A DNA stretch of 64,000 bases, taken from the NCBI RefSeq assembly GCF_001983165.1, contig NZ_MNPU01000012.1:1-64000 (forward strand). The letters are read 5' to 3'. Below the pieces are notes generated by a model. It had not been told where the DNA came from, did no database searches, and saw only the letters and a list, made by a program, of their open reading frames with translations. Positions 27,785 to 36,969 of the stretch are shown here, one piece after another (position 1 is the stretch's first letter; each line of letters begins with the position of its first letter). A program made the position numbers and the translations under genes. The DNA is from Pseudomonas gessardii (lineage in GTDB: Bacteria; Pseudomonadota; Gammaproteobacteria; Pseudomonadales; Pseudomonadaceae).

Positions 27785-29644
27785 TTAGAGTTTTACCGTC
27801 TGATGCACCTGTTCACCACACGCCCGGGCATCGTTGATCATCTTTTCAAACGGTGCACTGACGATTTCATCATGGCTCAACCAGCGCACTTTCTGGGTCA
27901 ACCGGTAGTGGTAACGCAAGCCATCCTTGAGCCGTTCGCCATCGAGTTCCAGGTCATACCAGGGCGAGCTGACCTTGCAGCCCTGGACCGGCTTGTCCAT
28001 CTGCCCGCCGGTCAAGGTAACGGTGTAGTCGATGGTGTCTGGATTGCCCAGGTACAGGTCGCCCTGTTGCCCGTTGCGGCGGTAGTTGAGCAGTTCGTCC
28101 CACTTCTCCTTCAGGGACTGGTCGGTGTAGACATAGCCTTCGTCGAGTTTTTCCAGGGCGCCCAGGTCGGTCATGCTGGCCTTGACTGTATAGGTGTCGG
28201 GCTGCACGAACCCGGTGGGCTGGCGGGTGACCTGGCAATCGCTGATCTCGCGGCCGAAGTTGTCGCAGATGTTCTGATCGGTGGCGGTAGCCCCTTGTTC
28301 GCGGTCCGCGATGCTCAACTGCATCAGCGTCAGGCGGCTGAAGGTGATGCTGGCGCGGGTCGTGCCGTTGCCCTGTTTGTCATAGTGCACCTGCTTGTCC
28401 AGGCGGATGCTGGTGTCAGGGCGCGCCAGGGGGATGTGTTCCTCGCGCACCCGGCCCTGGGCATCGTTGACCAGCACCCAGCGGTCCTGGATATCGGGCA
28501 GGGTCTGGCCCGGGGCGAACACCGGGTTGGTCGGGTCCAGCCACCACACCTGGCCGGCCACTTCGGCACGCACGATGGCATGGTTGGGCGCGCCAGTGCC
28601 CGGCACCAGCAGTGAATCCACCACATCCCCACGGCTGACCCAGGCGGTTTCGGCCTTGATCCCGCTGGCCTTGAGCATGGCCGCCAGGAGGATGGACAGG
28701 TCTTTGCAGTCGCCATAACCGTGCTGTTCGATCTCCGCCAGGTTAAACGGCACATAGCCGCGATCGGTGGCCCGCCAGTCACCCAGGTAGCGGTAGTGGT
28801 CGTTGATGTGCTGCATCAGGCCGGCCACTTGCTGCGCCGGGTCCAAGCCCTTCACCGCGGCAACGGCGGCGGCACTGCCAGCCGGCAGCTTGGCGGCGAG
28901 GATCTGGTTGTAGCGCTGGGCAAAGCCGCCGAAGTGCTTTTGCACATCCAGGCTGCTGCCCACTTCGAGACGTGGGATCAGGCGGATATAGGCGTGGCCC
29001 GATTCGTTGATGTAGTTGAGATAGGTCGGCGCCTTTTGCTCGATATCCAGGGTCTTGCGATTGACCGAGGGGGTGATGGTGAAACCGTCCATCAACTCGG
29101 CACGCCACTCGATGGGCCGTTCCGCGGTGAAGCGTGCCTTGAGCCGGTCGCGACGGGCATTGCTGGGGCCGAACTGCAGGGCGTAGTGGAATTCGGTCAT
29201 CAGCGGCTTGGCCGGGTGATGTTCGCGCACGGTATAGCGGACCTGCGTGCCGACCCGCAGGTTGGGAAAAGCCAATGACGTTTGCTTGAGCCTTGAAAAC
29301 CCCTGGTCGGGGTTGGGCGCGGTGCGCGTATCGATCTGCGCCGCGTCCAGCGCCTGGGGCTTGCCGCCGGGTTGGGTGGACTCGGCGTGCAGCACTTCAA
29401 AACCATCGCCTTCGGCATAGTTGAAGTCGATTCGCGACAAGATCTCCCGGCCGCTGGGCTGGAGGATGGTGTAGCGGTAGGTGGTGGTGCAATCGGTGCT
29501 GGCATCGCGGTTGAAGTGGCAATGCAGCTCGGATTCATTGGCAAGTGCCGCTTCGGCCATGGGTTGCAACGCCGCATGAGCGGTGTGCGAAACAAGCCCC
29601 AGACTGGCGCAAATCAAAGGGCGGTAAAACGAGAAACGGTGCAT
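27785..29644 (-). CDS. Exported DUF3857/transglutaminase-like protein
   Basis: A 619-residue secreted protein. The signal peptide (about 1-25, ending SHTAHA) precedes a DUF3857 beta domain (about 30-230). A transglutaminase-like domain carries the triad: Cys in EQHGYGDCKDLSILLAAML (about 314), His in GAPNHAIVRAEV, and Asp in VWWLDPTN. A C-terminal DUF2569-free beta part follows. Homologs are common in proteobacteria, often of unknown function; a peptidase or protein-modifying role at the cell envelope is inference. It stands alone. Confidence 0.85.
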   Translation of the reverse strand: MHRFSFYRPLICASLGLVSHTAHAALQPMAEAALANESELHCHFNRDASTDCTTTYRYTILQPSGREILSRIDFNYAEGDGFEVLHAESTQPGGKPQALDAAQIDTRTAPNPDQGFSRLKQTSLAFPNLRVGTQVRYTVREHHPAKPLMTEFHYALQFGPSNARRDRLKARFTAERPIEWRAELMDGFTITPSVNRKTLDIEQKAPTYLNYINESGHAYIRLIPRLEVGSSLDVQKHFGGFAQRYNQILAAKLPAGSAAAVAAVKGLDPAQQVAGLMQHINDHYRYLGDWRATDRGYVPFNLAEIEQHGYGDCKDLSILLAAMLKASGIKAETAWVSRGDVVDSLLVPGTGAPNHAIVRAEVAGQVWWLDPTNPVFAPGQTLPDIQDRWVLVNDAQGRVREEHIPLARPDTSIRLDKQVHYDKQGNGTTRASITFSRLTLMQLSIADREQGATATDQNICDNFGREISDCQVTRQPTGFVQPDTYTVKASMTDLGALEKLDEGYVYTDQSLKEKWDELLNYRRNGQQGDLYLGNPDTIDYTVTLTGGQMDKPVQGCKVSSPWYDLELDGERLKDGLRYHYRLTQKVRWLSHDEIVSAPFEKMINDARACGEQVHQTVKL

Positions 29645-29794
29645 GGGCGCCTCGGGTGGAACGTTGACACGGATACCCTGGCAGGTATCAAGAGATTTCA
29701 GATGATAATGGATCGCAACACCAAAGGCCAGTATTGTAGGACAATAAATATCGCTGAAAGGCCCGGGATAGAGCCTTTAGCTTCGTAGGAAGGG

Positions 29795-30892
29795 TCAGCC
29801 GAGTAGCTCGAATCCGCTGCTGGCCAGGCGTTCGCCGTTCACCAGCACATGCACGGTGTGCTGGCCAGGGTAGTGCTTGCGCGTGCTCATGTCGCGGATG
29901 TGTTGGCCACGCAGCACGGTATGCCGTTCACCCGCGCCGAGGGTAAAGGCCTTGAGCTTGAACACCTTGGCGGCGCTATGGCCGGCGCTTTTTACATAGT
30001 CGATGGCGTAGTCCACCACCAGCTTTTGCGGGGCGCTGGCCATGGATTCCAGGGTAAACGACAGGTTGATGCGCTCACCCAGGCGAATCACCGCCGGCTC
30101 GACCTTGAACTGGTGGATCTGCACCTCGGCCCGCGCGCCTGCGCCCATGATCGTCAACGCGCGGGTATTGCCCTGCTTGATCAGGCTGCGCAGGGCGTGG
30201 CGGGCGATCCAGGCGGTGTGGGGGTTGTCCAGGGACCAGCGCTCGATCACCTCCAGCACCCAGTCGGGGTGGTCCTTGGTGATGTCGTTGAGGTGGTTGG
30301 CCACGGACTTGCGCACATACAGGCTCGTGTCAGCCTTGAGGTTATCCAGGATCGACGCGCACAGGCGCGGGTCGGCCTGCACCCGGGCCAGGCGAAACGA
30401 CCACGGCAACCTCGGGCGCGAACCCTCGCTGGCGAGGCGGCGTACATGTTCATTGTCATCCAGTGACCACTGCTGCATCACCGCCAGGGTGCGCTCGAAA
30501 TCCTTGAGCAGAAATGCCCGCACGGCAAACTCGGCAGAGCCAAAGGTGGTGAAGTACTTGAGCGCCGCCATCGAGCGCTGGAAGTCATCCAGGCCATAGC
30601 TGGCCACATAGTGCCCGAGGAACAGGCTGACAAAACCACTGTTCAGGCGCGGGGCCAGGGCATACAGATGCGGGAGGGTGTGCGCGTAGTCCAGGGGCAT
30701 CACCGCATGCAGGCTTTCACTGACCCGGGCCATGCGCTGCATCACCGACAAACCGGCGAGGTCGCGGCTGGCGTGCTTGAGAAACCCCCTGGCATCGAAT
30801 GGCGGGTACACCGCGCTCATCTCATCGGCGATGTGCTGCAGGCGTTCGAGGTTGAAGATTTCCTTGAGGGCAGGGGCGCTTTGGTCGGTCAT
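29795..30892 (-). CDS. AlkD-like HEAT-repeat DNA repair protein
   Basis: A 365-residue all-helical protein of the DNA alkylation repair (HEAT-repeat) type. Repeats are visible from about residue 60 to 270; VRKSVANHLNDITKDHPDWVLEVIERW and ARHALRSLIKQGNTRAL are typical. The last 100 residues (HQFKVEPAVIRLGERINLSFTLES onward) form a beta-rich domain like that of AlkC/Gram-negative variants. Such enzymes remove alkylated bases; substrate and activity here are inferred from family. It is transcribed alone. Confidence 0.87.
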   Translation of the reverse strand: MTDQSAPALKEIFNLERLQHIADEMSAVYPPFDARGFLKHASRDLAGLSVMQRMARVSESLHAVMPLDYAHTLPHLYALAPRLNSGFVSLFLGHYVASYGLDDFQRSMAALKYFTTFGSAEFAVRAFLLKDFERTLAVMQQWSLDDNEHVRRLASEGSRPRLPWSFRLARVQADPRLCASILDNLKADTSLYVRKSVANHLNDITKDHPDWVLEVIERWSLDNPHTAWIARHALRSLIKQGNTRALTIMGAGARAEVQIHQFKVEPAVIRLGERINLSFTLESMASAPQKLVVDYAIDYVKSAGHSAAKVFKLKAFTLGAGERHTVLRGQHIRDMSTRKHYPGQHTVHVLVNGERLASSGFELLG

Positions 30893-30966
30893 GGGCAGTC
30901 CGCAGGAGAGGGCGATGGTCGGGCTTTTTCAAAATAACACCTTACTCAAGGCCACGAAGCTCAAAA

Positions 30967-30990
30967 TGTGGGAGCAGGCCAGCTCCCACA
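30967..30990. terminator. Short REP-edge hairpin between AlkD-like and PuuA-like genes
   Basis: TGTGGGAGC pairs with GCTCCCACA over a 6-base loop. It lies 25 bases downstream of the PuuA-like gene's stop codon, which reads leftward from 32361 to 31015. The sequence is the outer edge of the REP family without its inner core. Confidence 0.5.
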
Positions 30991-31014
30991 AGGGCTGTGC
31001 AGGGTGCTCGGTAT

Positions 31015-32361
31015 CTACAGATACCAGCGATATTCCCGCGCATTGATCTCCTGCTGGAAGGCCAGGTGATCCTGGCGTTTGTTTTCGCAATAGACGTCGA
31101 CAAACTCCGCGCCCAAGCCTTCGCGCAGGGCCGGTTGCTGCTGCATGGCGCGCACGGCCTCAAGCATTTCCAGGGGGAAAGCCTGGCCGCTGGCGCGGTC
31201 TTCGTTCAGCGGTGCGATAGGTTCGCGCGCCGCCTCCAGGCCGTGTTCAAGCCCGACCAGGATCGCCGCCAGCACCAGGTACGGGTTGGCGTCGGCACTG
31301 GCCAGCCGATGTTCGATCCGCAGGTTGCGCGGGTCGGACTCGGGAATGCGCACGCAGGCATCCCGGTCCTCATAACCCCAACTGGCCTGGGTGGCGGCAT
31401 TGACCGTACCGCCCAGGCGGCGGAAGGCGTTGTGGTTGGGCGAGAAAATCGGCATGCAGTGCGGCAGCAGTTCCAGGCAGCCCGCCACCGCGTGGCGCAA
31501 GGGCTGTTGCTGGTGCGCCGCCAGCAGGTTGTTACCGGCGGCGTCGTACAGGCTGACATGCACATGCATGCCACTGCCCGGATGTTGCAGGTAGGGCTTG
31601 GCCATGAAGCTGGCGCGATAGCCATGCTTGAGCGCCACGCCACGGGTGCTGCGGCAGAACAGGGCGGCCCAGTCGGCGGCGCGCAGGCCGTCGTCGAGGT
31701 GGCCGAAATTGATCTCGAACTGGCCGGGGCCCAGCTCGGCGGTGATCACCGTAATGTCGATCCCTTGGGCCTGGGCGGTCTGCACCATGTCATTGAGCAC
31801 CGGGGCGAAACGCGACAGCCGCTCGATATGCAGGGTCGGTTGGTCATCGGGGTCGTCGCTCAACGGGTCGCGGGCAAATTGCGGCAGGCCGTCGGCGAGT
31901 TTGCGGTCGAACAGGTAGAACTCCAGCTCGAACGCCACCACCGGGTGAATGCCCTTGCCGTGCAAGCGCTCCAGGACCTTGGCCAACACTTCGCGGGGTT
32001 CAAATTCGATGGGGGCTTCGGTGCCGTCGGAGGTGATCAGCATCTGCCCCAGGGGTTGCGCTTCCCAGCTCACCGGCTTGAGCGTGCCGGGCACCAGGCG
32101 GCGGTTGGCGTCGGGGTCGCCGTCGTGGAAGCAGTAGTCGCCGATCTTGAACAAACCGCCCTGGGCGCCCAGCAACACCGCGTTCTGTGGCAGCTTCAGG
32201 GGGCTGCCGGCGGCGACTTTTTCCAACATTTCAACCGGGTAGCGCTTGCCGTAGAAACGCCCGGGGATGTCCAGGGCAATCAGGTCGACGTAACGTACCT
32301 CGGGATGGTTCTGGCGAAAGGTCCGCACTTCGGCCAGTAACGTGGAGGAATGGCTTTTCAC
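31015..32361 (-). CDS. puuA: Glutamine synthetase family protein (PuuA-like)
   Basis: A 448-residue protein of the gamma-glutamylamine synthetase branch of the glutamine synthetase family. It has the short N-terminal beta-grasp part and the catalytic barrel: FELEFYLFDRK, NFGHLDDGLRAADWAALF, GSGMHVHVSLYDAAGNNLL and the C-terminal NAFRRLGGTVNAATQASWGYEDRD. Relatives join glutamate to putrescine or another amine in polyamine breakdown, or to ethanolamine or GABA. It lies 22 bases after an XRE-cupin regulator on the same strand, a regulator arrangement common for polyamine and amine catabolism. The exact amine is not readable. Confidence 0.85.
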   Translation of the reverse strand: MKSHSSTLLAEVRTFRQNHPEVRYVDLIALDIPGRFYGKRYPVEMLEKVAAGSPLKLPQNAVLLGAQGGLFKIGDYCFHDGDPDANRRLVPGTLKPVSWEAQPLGQMLITSDGTEAPIEFEPREVLAKVLERLHGKGIHPVVAFELEFYLFDRKLADGLPQFARDPLSDDPDDQPTLHIERLSRFAPVLNDMVQTAQAQGIDITVITAELGPGQFEINFGHLDDGLRAADWAALFCRSTRGVALKHGYRASFMAKPYLQHPGSGMHVHVSLYDAAGNNLLAAHQQQPLRHAVAGCLELLPHCMPIFSPNHNAFRRLGGTVNAATQASWGYEDRDACVRIPESDPRNLRIEHRLASADANPYLVLAAILVGLEHGLEAAREPIAPLNEDRASGQAFPLEMLEAVRAMQQQPALREGLGAEFVDVYCENKRQDHLAFQQEINAREYRWYL

Positions 32362-32383
32362 GGGTGACGCTCCTTGGTGTGCC

Positions 32384-32941
32384 TCAGTTATAGACCCACA
32401 GCACGCGGGCCGGCAGGTCGGTCAGGTTGCCGTAGCGGCAGTGGGCGAAACTGGCCAGGTGAAAGCTGTCGCCGGGGCCGAGGGTGACCGCGTCGGCCTC
32501 GCCTTCGACCCACAGCGTCAGGTGGCCTTCAAGCACAAAGCCGGCCTGTTCGGCGCGGTCGCTCATGGTTTGCTCGCCACTGTTGGCGCCGGGTTCGAGC
32601 AGGCTGTCGAGGATCGAAAACGCCCCCTGCATGCTGGGCGAGACGAGGATGTCGGTGATGCCATTGGCGTAATACACCGTGCGCCGCTCGTTGGGGCGGG
32701 TGACCCAAGCCACCGTCTTGGGCTTGGACAGGCTGTAGAAGTAGGTGGTGGGCACGTCCAGCGCATGGCTGATGGCCGTCAGGTCCGCCACGGTCGGGCG
32801 CGACAACCCGCGCTCGACCTGGGACAGGAACCCCACGGAGCGCTCGATCTTTTGCGCCAACTGGGCCAGGGTCAGTTTTTTGTATTTACGCAGGTCGTGG
32901 ATCAGGATCGCCAGGGCGTCCAGTTCTTCTTGTTTGTCCAT
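32384..32941 (-). CDS. XRE-cupin regulator (PuuR-like)
   Basis: A 185-residue regulator with an N-terminal helix-turn-helix (LIHDLRKYKKLTLAQLAQKIERSVGFLSQVERGLSRPTVADLTAIS, about 12-58) and a C-terminal cupin domain (about 110-180: LEPGANSGEQTM, EGHLTLWVEGEADAVTLGPGDSFHL). Proteins of this build bind a small effector in the cupin and repress nearby amine, polyamine or amino-acid genes. It is co-oriented with the PuuA-like gene. The DNA just upstream of its start holds an AATTTCA inverted-repeat array. The Shine-Dalgarno is weak. Confidence 0.88.
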   Translation of the reverse strand: MDKQEELDALAILIHDLRKYKKLTLAQLAQKIERSVGFLSQVERGLSRPTVADLTAISHALDVPTTYFYSLSKPKTVAWVTRPNERRTVYYANGITDILVSPSMQGAFSILDSLLEPGANSGEQTMSDRAEQAGFVLEGHLTLWVEGEADAVTLGPGDSFHLASFAHCRYGNLTDLPARVLWVYN

Positions 32942-32949
32942 GGCGCTTC

Positions 32950-32999
32950 GTGAAATTCTTTTCTAAAAATTTCATGAAAAATTACAGGATTAATTTCAC
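32950..32999. promoter_or_regulatory. AATTTCA inverted-repeat array
   Basis: GTGAAATT at 32950-32957 and AATTTCAC at 32992-32999 are exact reverse complements, with AATTTCATGAAAAATT, a near-palindrome, between them. The array starts 9 bases upstream of the XRE-cupin start codon, so it most likely overlaps that promoter and serves autoregulation. Confidence 0.42.
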
Positions 33000-33104
33000 A
33001 GGCGCAAGAGCCCCCCCTTGTAGGAGCGAGCTTGCTCGCGAAAAACCCACAGGCACCACAGGCTCCCTGATAGCGCTGGGTTATCGCTGGCAAGCTGTAT
33101 CAAC

Positions 33105-35270
33105 TCACTCGCGCTCGAAGCTATCGGTCTGGTTGCCATCGGCATCGAACACATTGATTCGGTTCGGCACCTGCGTATCCCAGATGCTATAGGTCGCTTC
33201 GTTGCTGTTGGACGGGAAGCTGTAGCTGGTATACGAACCCAGTTTTTTCACCACGCGGTTGTTTTTGTCGATCAATACCAGGCCTTCAAACCCGTCCATT
33301 TGCGCTGAGGCCAGGTTTTTCTGGAAGGGGTTGAGTGTGCTGTAGGTCACCGGCACGCGCAGTTTGCCGTGCACATCGATGGCGCCATAGCGGCTGCCCT
33401 TTTGCACCACCGCCATGCCGTTGGAGAACGGGTTGACGTCATCGAAGGGCAGGCTAAAAGGCAGCGCCTTGCCCTGTTCGTTGATAAAGCTGTATTTGCG
33501 GCTGCCACGGTCCTGGATCAGCAAGGGCTGGCCCTGGATAAACTGGCCGAAGACCGTCGCGCTGGCCGGGTTGAGTTTTTTCATGCCCAGGTCGTAGACG
33601 TCGGTTTGCTGCTTGTCGGCAGAGGTGGCGTAGATAAACGCGCCTTCTGCGTTAACGCTGGAATAGCGCGGCGCCAGCAGTTCCTGGCCACTCAGGCTCC
33701 AGGCGCCGTACAGCGAGTCGGAACCATAGGTTTTCTGGCCCGGACGGGCGATGAACACATTGCCGATGACATTGGGGTTGATGTACTTCATCGGCACCAC
33801 GAGCTGCAATTTCTTGACGTCGTAGATGCCATAGGGGCCGTTGGTTTCGCGCTGGACTACCACCAGCCGGTCGTTTATCTGCTTCTCGATGCTCTCGAAC
33901 GGCAGTTCATTGAGGGTGTGGGTCCCCGGCACAAAGGCAAAGTACTTGAACAACAGCTGGCTCCAGCCCTCGCCCGAGGATTTTTCGCCGACCATCATCT
34001 GGTAGACATCGGGCATCTCGGTGTACTCGATACGCTCGAAGCGTGGCTTGACCACCCATTTTCCCTGGTTATCGATAAAGCCCTTTTTTTCGCTGGCACT
34101 GTCGAAGGCAATGTAGCGTTCACGGGGGGGCAGGCTGTTGCTCATTTCCAGATCGATCGTCTGCGGTTGCGCCGGCTCCAGCAGGTAGATGACCACACTG
34201 GCAGGCGTGTCTTCAAACTGGTAAGTCACCTGGACATTGCTCAGCTCGCTGTCTGAGCTGGGCAGGCTGCTGGCGAATTTTTCCAGATGATCCTGCACGG
34301 CCGCGGCACTTTTGAAGTCGGCGAAGTTATCTGCCATGCGCAACAGTTCGTTGTAGTACGCCTGCAGGTTGGCCTTTTGTTCGGCCGTGGGCGAGGTGTT
34401 GGTGCTGCTGCCGCCGCTGTACAGGGTCTTGCCGTCGGCGGTCAGGCCCTGGATCACATAGGACTTGTGCTTTGGCGTGGCCAGTTGCAGGGCGGCGCGT
34501 GAATCGCCCAGGGCTGTCAGCTGGTAAGCCTCGCCGTTTTCACCGGTGGCTTTCGGGTTGGCCGGGTCCAGCAGGATTTTCCTGAAGCCTGGGTAAGCCT
34601 GGTAGTGCAGGGCAACCTGGAGGCGTTCAACCGGCTTGTTGACCTTCAGCTCGGTGCTGGTGTGGTTTGGCTCTGCTTCACGATTGGCGTCCTCAAGGAC
34701 CACATCGGCGAACGGCTGTTGGGTGCCATCGCGAAAATGCACGGTCTGGATCTGGTAGCTGCCTTGGCTTTCCTGATCCGGCAGCGCGCCAAGCTTGAGG
34801 GTGTCGCGGATTGTTTCGACATCCAGGTTGAGCCCGGAGCCATTGTCGAAAAACACCTGTTGGAAGTGCAGCGGTGTTTGCTTGAGGGTGGTCAACGCCG
34901 CCTTCAGTTGTTGATCGGGGAAGGGCGCGAAGGGCTTTTCGTAGCTCAGTTCTTTCTGGGCCTGGGGCTCGTTGGACGCGGGGGTGGCCGGGCCGATTTC
35001 CAGGCGCATGCTTTCGATCATCGCGATGCGATTGAGGTTGTCGCGCATATCGAGGATCAGGTAATTCAGGCGTTTTTTCGCTTGCGCCAAGGGCAGGTCC
35101 CGAATGCCATCCACACCGCCCTCATCGAGCTGTGCCTCGCTGTACTCGGCGCCTTCAAGCAGGTCGGTGTCAGCATTGCGGCCCAGCAGGTAATACGTTG
35201 CGCCGCCGATCACCGCGATCACAATCAAGGCGCTGGCCAATAGTTTGGTGCGCGGCAGAGCTGTTTTCAT
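33105..35270 (-). CDS. Membrane-anchored WG-repeat protein
   Basis: A 721-residue protein with a single N-terminal membrane helix (about 10-28), giving a type II orientation with the bulk outside. The C-terminal half (about 380-715) consists of WG repeats, each with a short Gly-Lys-Trp or Gly-x-Tyr turn such as KKGFIDNQGKWVVKPRF, NGPYGIYDVKKLQLVVPMKY, SRKYSFINEQGKALPF and SRYGAIDVHGKLRVPVTY. The N-terminal half is unassigned and contains alpha/beta segments. WG repeats occur in surface and signalling proteins of unknown role. It stands alone beside an MFS gene on the other strand. Confidence 0.75.
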   Translation of the reverse strand: MKTALPRTKLLASALIVIAVIGGATYYLLGRNADTDLLEGAEYSEAQLDEGGVDGIRDLPLAQAKKRLNYLILDMRDNLNRIAMIESMRLEIGPATPASNEPQAQKELSYEKPFAPFPDQQLKAALTTLKQTPLHFQQVFFDNGSGLNLDVETIRDTLKLGALPDQESQGSYQIQTVHFRDGTQQPFADVVLEDANREAEPNHTSTELKVNKPVERLQVALHYQAYPGFRKILLDPANPKATGENGEAYQLTALGDSRAALQLATPKHKSYVIQGLTADGKTLYSGGSSTNTSPTAEQKANLQAYYNELLRMADNFADFKSAAAVQDHLEKFASSLPSSDSELSNVQVTYQFEDTPASVVIYLLEPAQPQTIDLEMSNSLPPRERYIAFDSASEKKGFIDNQGKWVVKPRFERIEYTEMPDVYQMMVGEKSSGEGWSQLLFKYFAFVPGTHTLNELPFESIEKQINDRLVVVQRETNGPYGIYDVKKLQLVVPMKYINPNVIGNVFIARPGQKTYGSDSLYGAWSLSGQELLAPRYSSVNAEGAFIYATSADKQQTDVYDLGMKKLNPASATVFGQFIQGQPLLIQDRGSRKYSFINEQGKALPFSLPFDDVNPFSNGMAVVQKGSRYGAIDVHGKLRVPVTYSTLNPFQKNLASAQMDGFEGLVLIDKNNRVVKKLGSYTSYSFPSNSNEATYSIWDTQVPNRINVFDADGNQTDSFERE

Positions 35271-35447
35271 TGTTCTTGGACTCGTCAGTAGGCTGGCGCA
35301 AAGAGAGTAGTACCGTATACACGTTATTCAGGATTGTGGATTTAAATTTTGCATAAATGCATAAAACAGCCTTTTCTGCCGCTCATCCTGCGTTAAGGTA
35401 GCGGCTTATTCCCCGCGCAACGCATGCCGCCAGGCAAAGAGAGCAGG

Positions 35448-36638
35448 ATGCTTAAAACCATAAGAAACTACCCCCGCAGCGTAAACCTGCTGCTGTCAGC
35501 CACGCTGATTCTGACCCTGGCCAAGGCGATCACCTTTCCGTACATGGTGATCTACCTGTCCAGCCACTTTGCCCTGGGCATCAGCGAAGTGGGTCTGGTG
35601 ATCGGCAGTTCGCTGATCGTCGGTTCCCTGCTGAGTGTGTATGGCGGTTTCCTCGTGGACCGGGTCAACAGCTACCGGCTGTTGCTGGGCCTGAGCCTGC
35701 TGTTCGTGCTGGGGTTTGTCGGCACGCTGCTGGCCCGCGAGCTGTGGCTTTTCTACAGTTGCCTGATCCTGATCAACCTGGCGTATGCGGTGATCGATGT
35801 CGCGGTCAAGGCCGGGTTTGCCAGCCTGTTGCCCGTCGATGCGCGCAGTGAAGTGTTTTCCATCAAGTACACCCTGACCAATATCGGCTATGCGGTAGGG
35901 CCGTTTTTGGGGGCGATGGTGGCCAAGGTTGATATGAGCCTGCCGTTTGTCTTGTCGGTGCTGCTGGGGATCGGTTTCTTCCTGCTCTACTGGCGCTGGG
36001 GCGACCGCAGCCTGGCTACGGTGGACACCGCGCAAAAGCCGGTGCCCTTCCTCGCGGTGGGCCGGGTGCTGCTGCGCGATCATCGCCTGGTGTGCTTCAC
36101 CCTTGGCGGATTGCTGAGCGCGGTGGTGTTCGGGCAGTTCACTGCCTACCTGTCGCAGTACCTGGTGACCACTTCTGACGCCGAATACACCTACAGCGTA
36201 ATCAGCGCCATCCTGACCACCAACGCCCTGCTGGTGATCGCCCTGCAATACGTGATTGGCCGGCAGATCAGCCACCGTCACCTGAGCCGCTGGCTGCTCC
36301 TGGGGCTGGGCATGTTCATGCTGGGGGTGATGGGCTTTGCGCTGTCCACCAGCGTGTGGTGGTGGGTGGTGTCGATGGCGATCTTTACCGTGGGGGAAAT
36401 CATCGTGTTCCCCGCCGAATACATGTTTATCGACCGCATCGCCCCGGACCACCTGCGCGGCATGTACTACGGCGCGCAAAACCTCTCCAACCTCGGCGCC
36501 GCGCTGGGGCCGGTGTTATGCGGGCTGGTACTGGCCAGCCTGCCGGCGCACTACATGTTCTACATGCTGGCGGGGTTTATCGTGGCCGGGGGGTTGTTCT
36601 ACTTTATCGGTGCATCGTTGAAGCCACGCTCTTTGTAG
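35448..36638 (+). CDS. MFS transporter
   Basis: A 396-residue carrier with about 12 predicted membrane helices. FPYMVIYLSSHFALGISEVGLVIGSSLIVGSLLSVYGGFLVDRVNSYR contains the helix 2-3 loop of the family, and NIGYAVGPFLGAMVAK is the helix-5 region. The group resembles multidrug or sugar-type exporters (MdtH-like), but the substrate is unknown. The ATG at 35448 follows GAGAGCAGG and is preferred over an in-frame ATG 24 bases upstream. It ends in a nested hairpin terminator that overlaps its stop codon. Confidence 0.87.
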   Translation: MLKTIRNYPRSVNLLLSATLILTLAKAITFPYMVIYLSSHFALGISEVGLVIGSSLIVGSLLSVYGGFLVDRVNSYRLLLGLSLLFVLGFVGTLLARELWLFYSCLILINLAYAVIDVAVKAGFASLLPVDARSEVFSIKYTLTNIGYAVGPFLGAMVAKVDMSLPFVLSVLLGIGFFLLYWRWGDRSLATVDTAQKPVPFLAVGRVLLRDHRLVCFTLGGLLSAVVFGQFTAYLSQYLVTTSDAEYTYSVISAILTTNALLVIALQYVIGRQISHRHLSRWLLLGLGMFMLGVMGFALSTSVWWWVVSMAIFTVGEIIVFPAEYMFIDRIAPDHLRGMYYGAQNLSNLGAALGPVLCGLVLASLPAHYMFYMLAGFIVAGGLFYFIGASLKPRSL

Positions 36639-36701
36639 GCGTGGCAAGACTCACGCGCGGAGCTGTATCCCCTATCCCACAGGGGATAAGTGCCTACAAA
36701 G
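36631..36701. terminator. Nested hairpins overlapping the MFS stop codon
   Basis: CTTTGTAGGC (36631-36640) pairs with GCCTACAAAG (36692-36701), enclosing a second stem TATCCCCT/AGGGGATA (36666-36688). The MFS stop codon TAG lies inside the outer stem. The structure separates two convergent genes and no T-run is seen, so it may be a REP-like stabiliser instead of a classic terminator. Confidence 0.6.
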
Positions 36702-36709
36702 GGGTGGGG

Positions 36710-36958
36710 TCAGATGGAGATCGCCCCGCCCACGGTGTTGCTGTGCAACTCATAGCGCAGTTCCTCGACCATCGTCGCGACGTCCTGCGGGGTCTTGAGC
36801 TTGTTCACGCTGATCCCGGTGACGACCAGGTCCACGCGGCCGCTTTCGGCATCAAATACCTTCAGCGTCAGTGATGAGTCGCGGCACAGGGTGAATTCGC
36901 AGGTCAGCGGCAACAGGGCTTCTTCGATGCAGTTTCGCAGTTGGGCCAGGGTAAACAT
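36710..36958 (-). CDS. DUF1652 family small protein
   Basis: An 82-residue protein of the Pseudomonas-typical DUF1652 family: LRNCIEEALLPLTCEFTLCRDSSLTLKVFD, then VDLVVTGISVNKLKTPQDVATMVEELRYEL. No function is known. A GGGGG site five bases before the ATG at 36958 supports that start over an in-frame ATG at 36970. It follows the CsbD-like gene by 11 bases and is probably co-transcribed. Confidence 0.82.
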   Translation of the reverse strand: MFTLAQLRNCIEEALLPLTCEFTLCRDSSLTLKVFDAESGRVDLVVTGISVNKLKTPQDVATMVEELRYELHSNTVGGAISI

Positions 36959-36969
36959 GCCAGCCCCCA

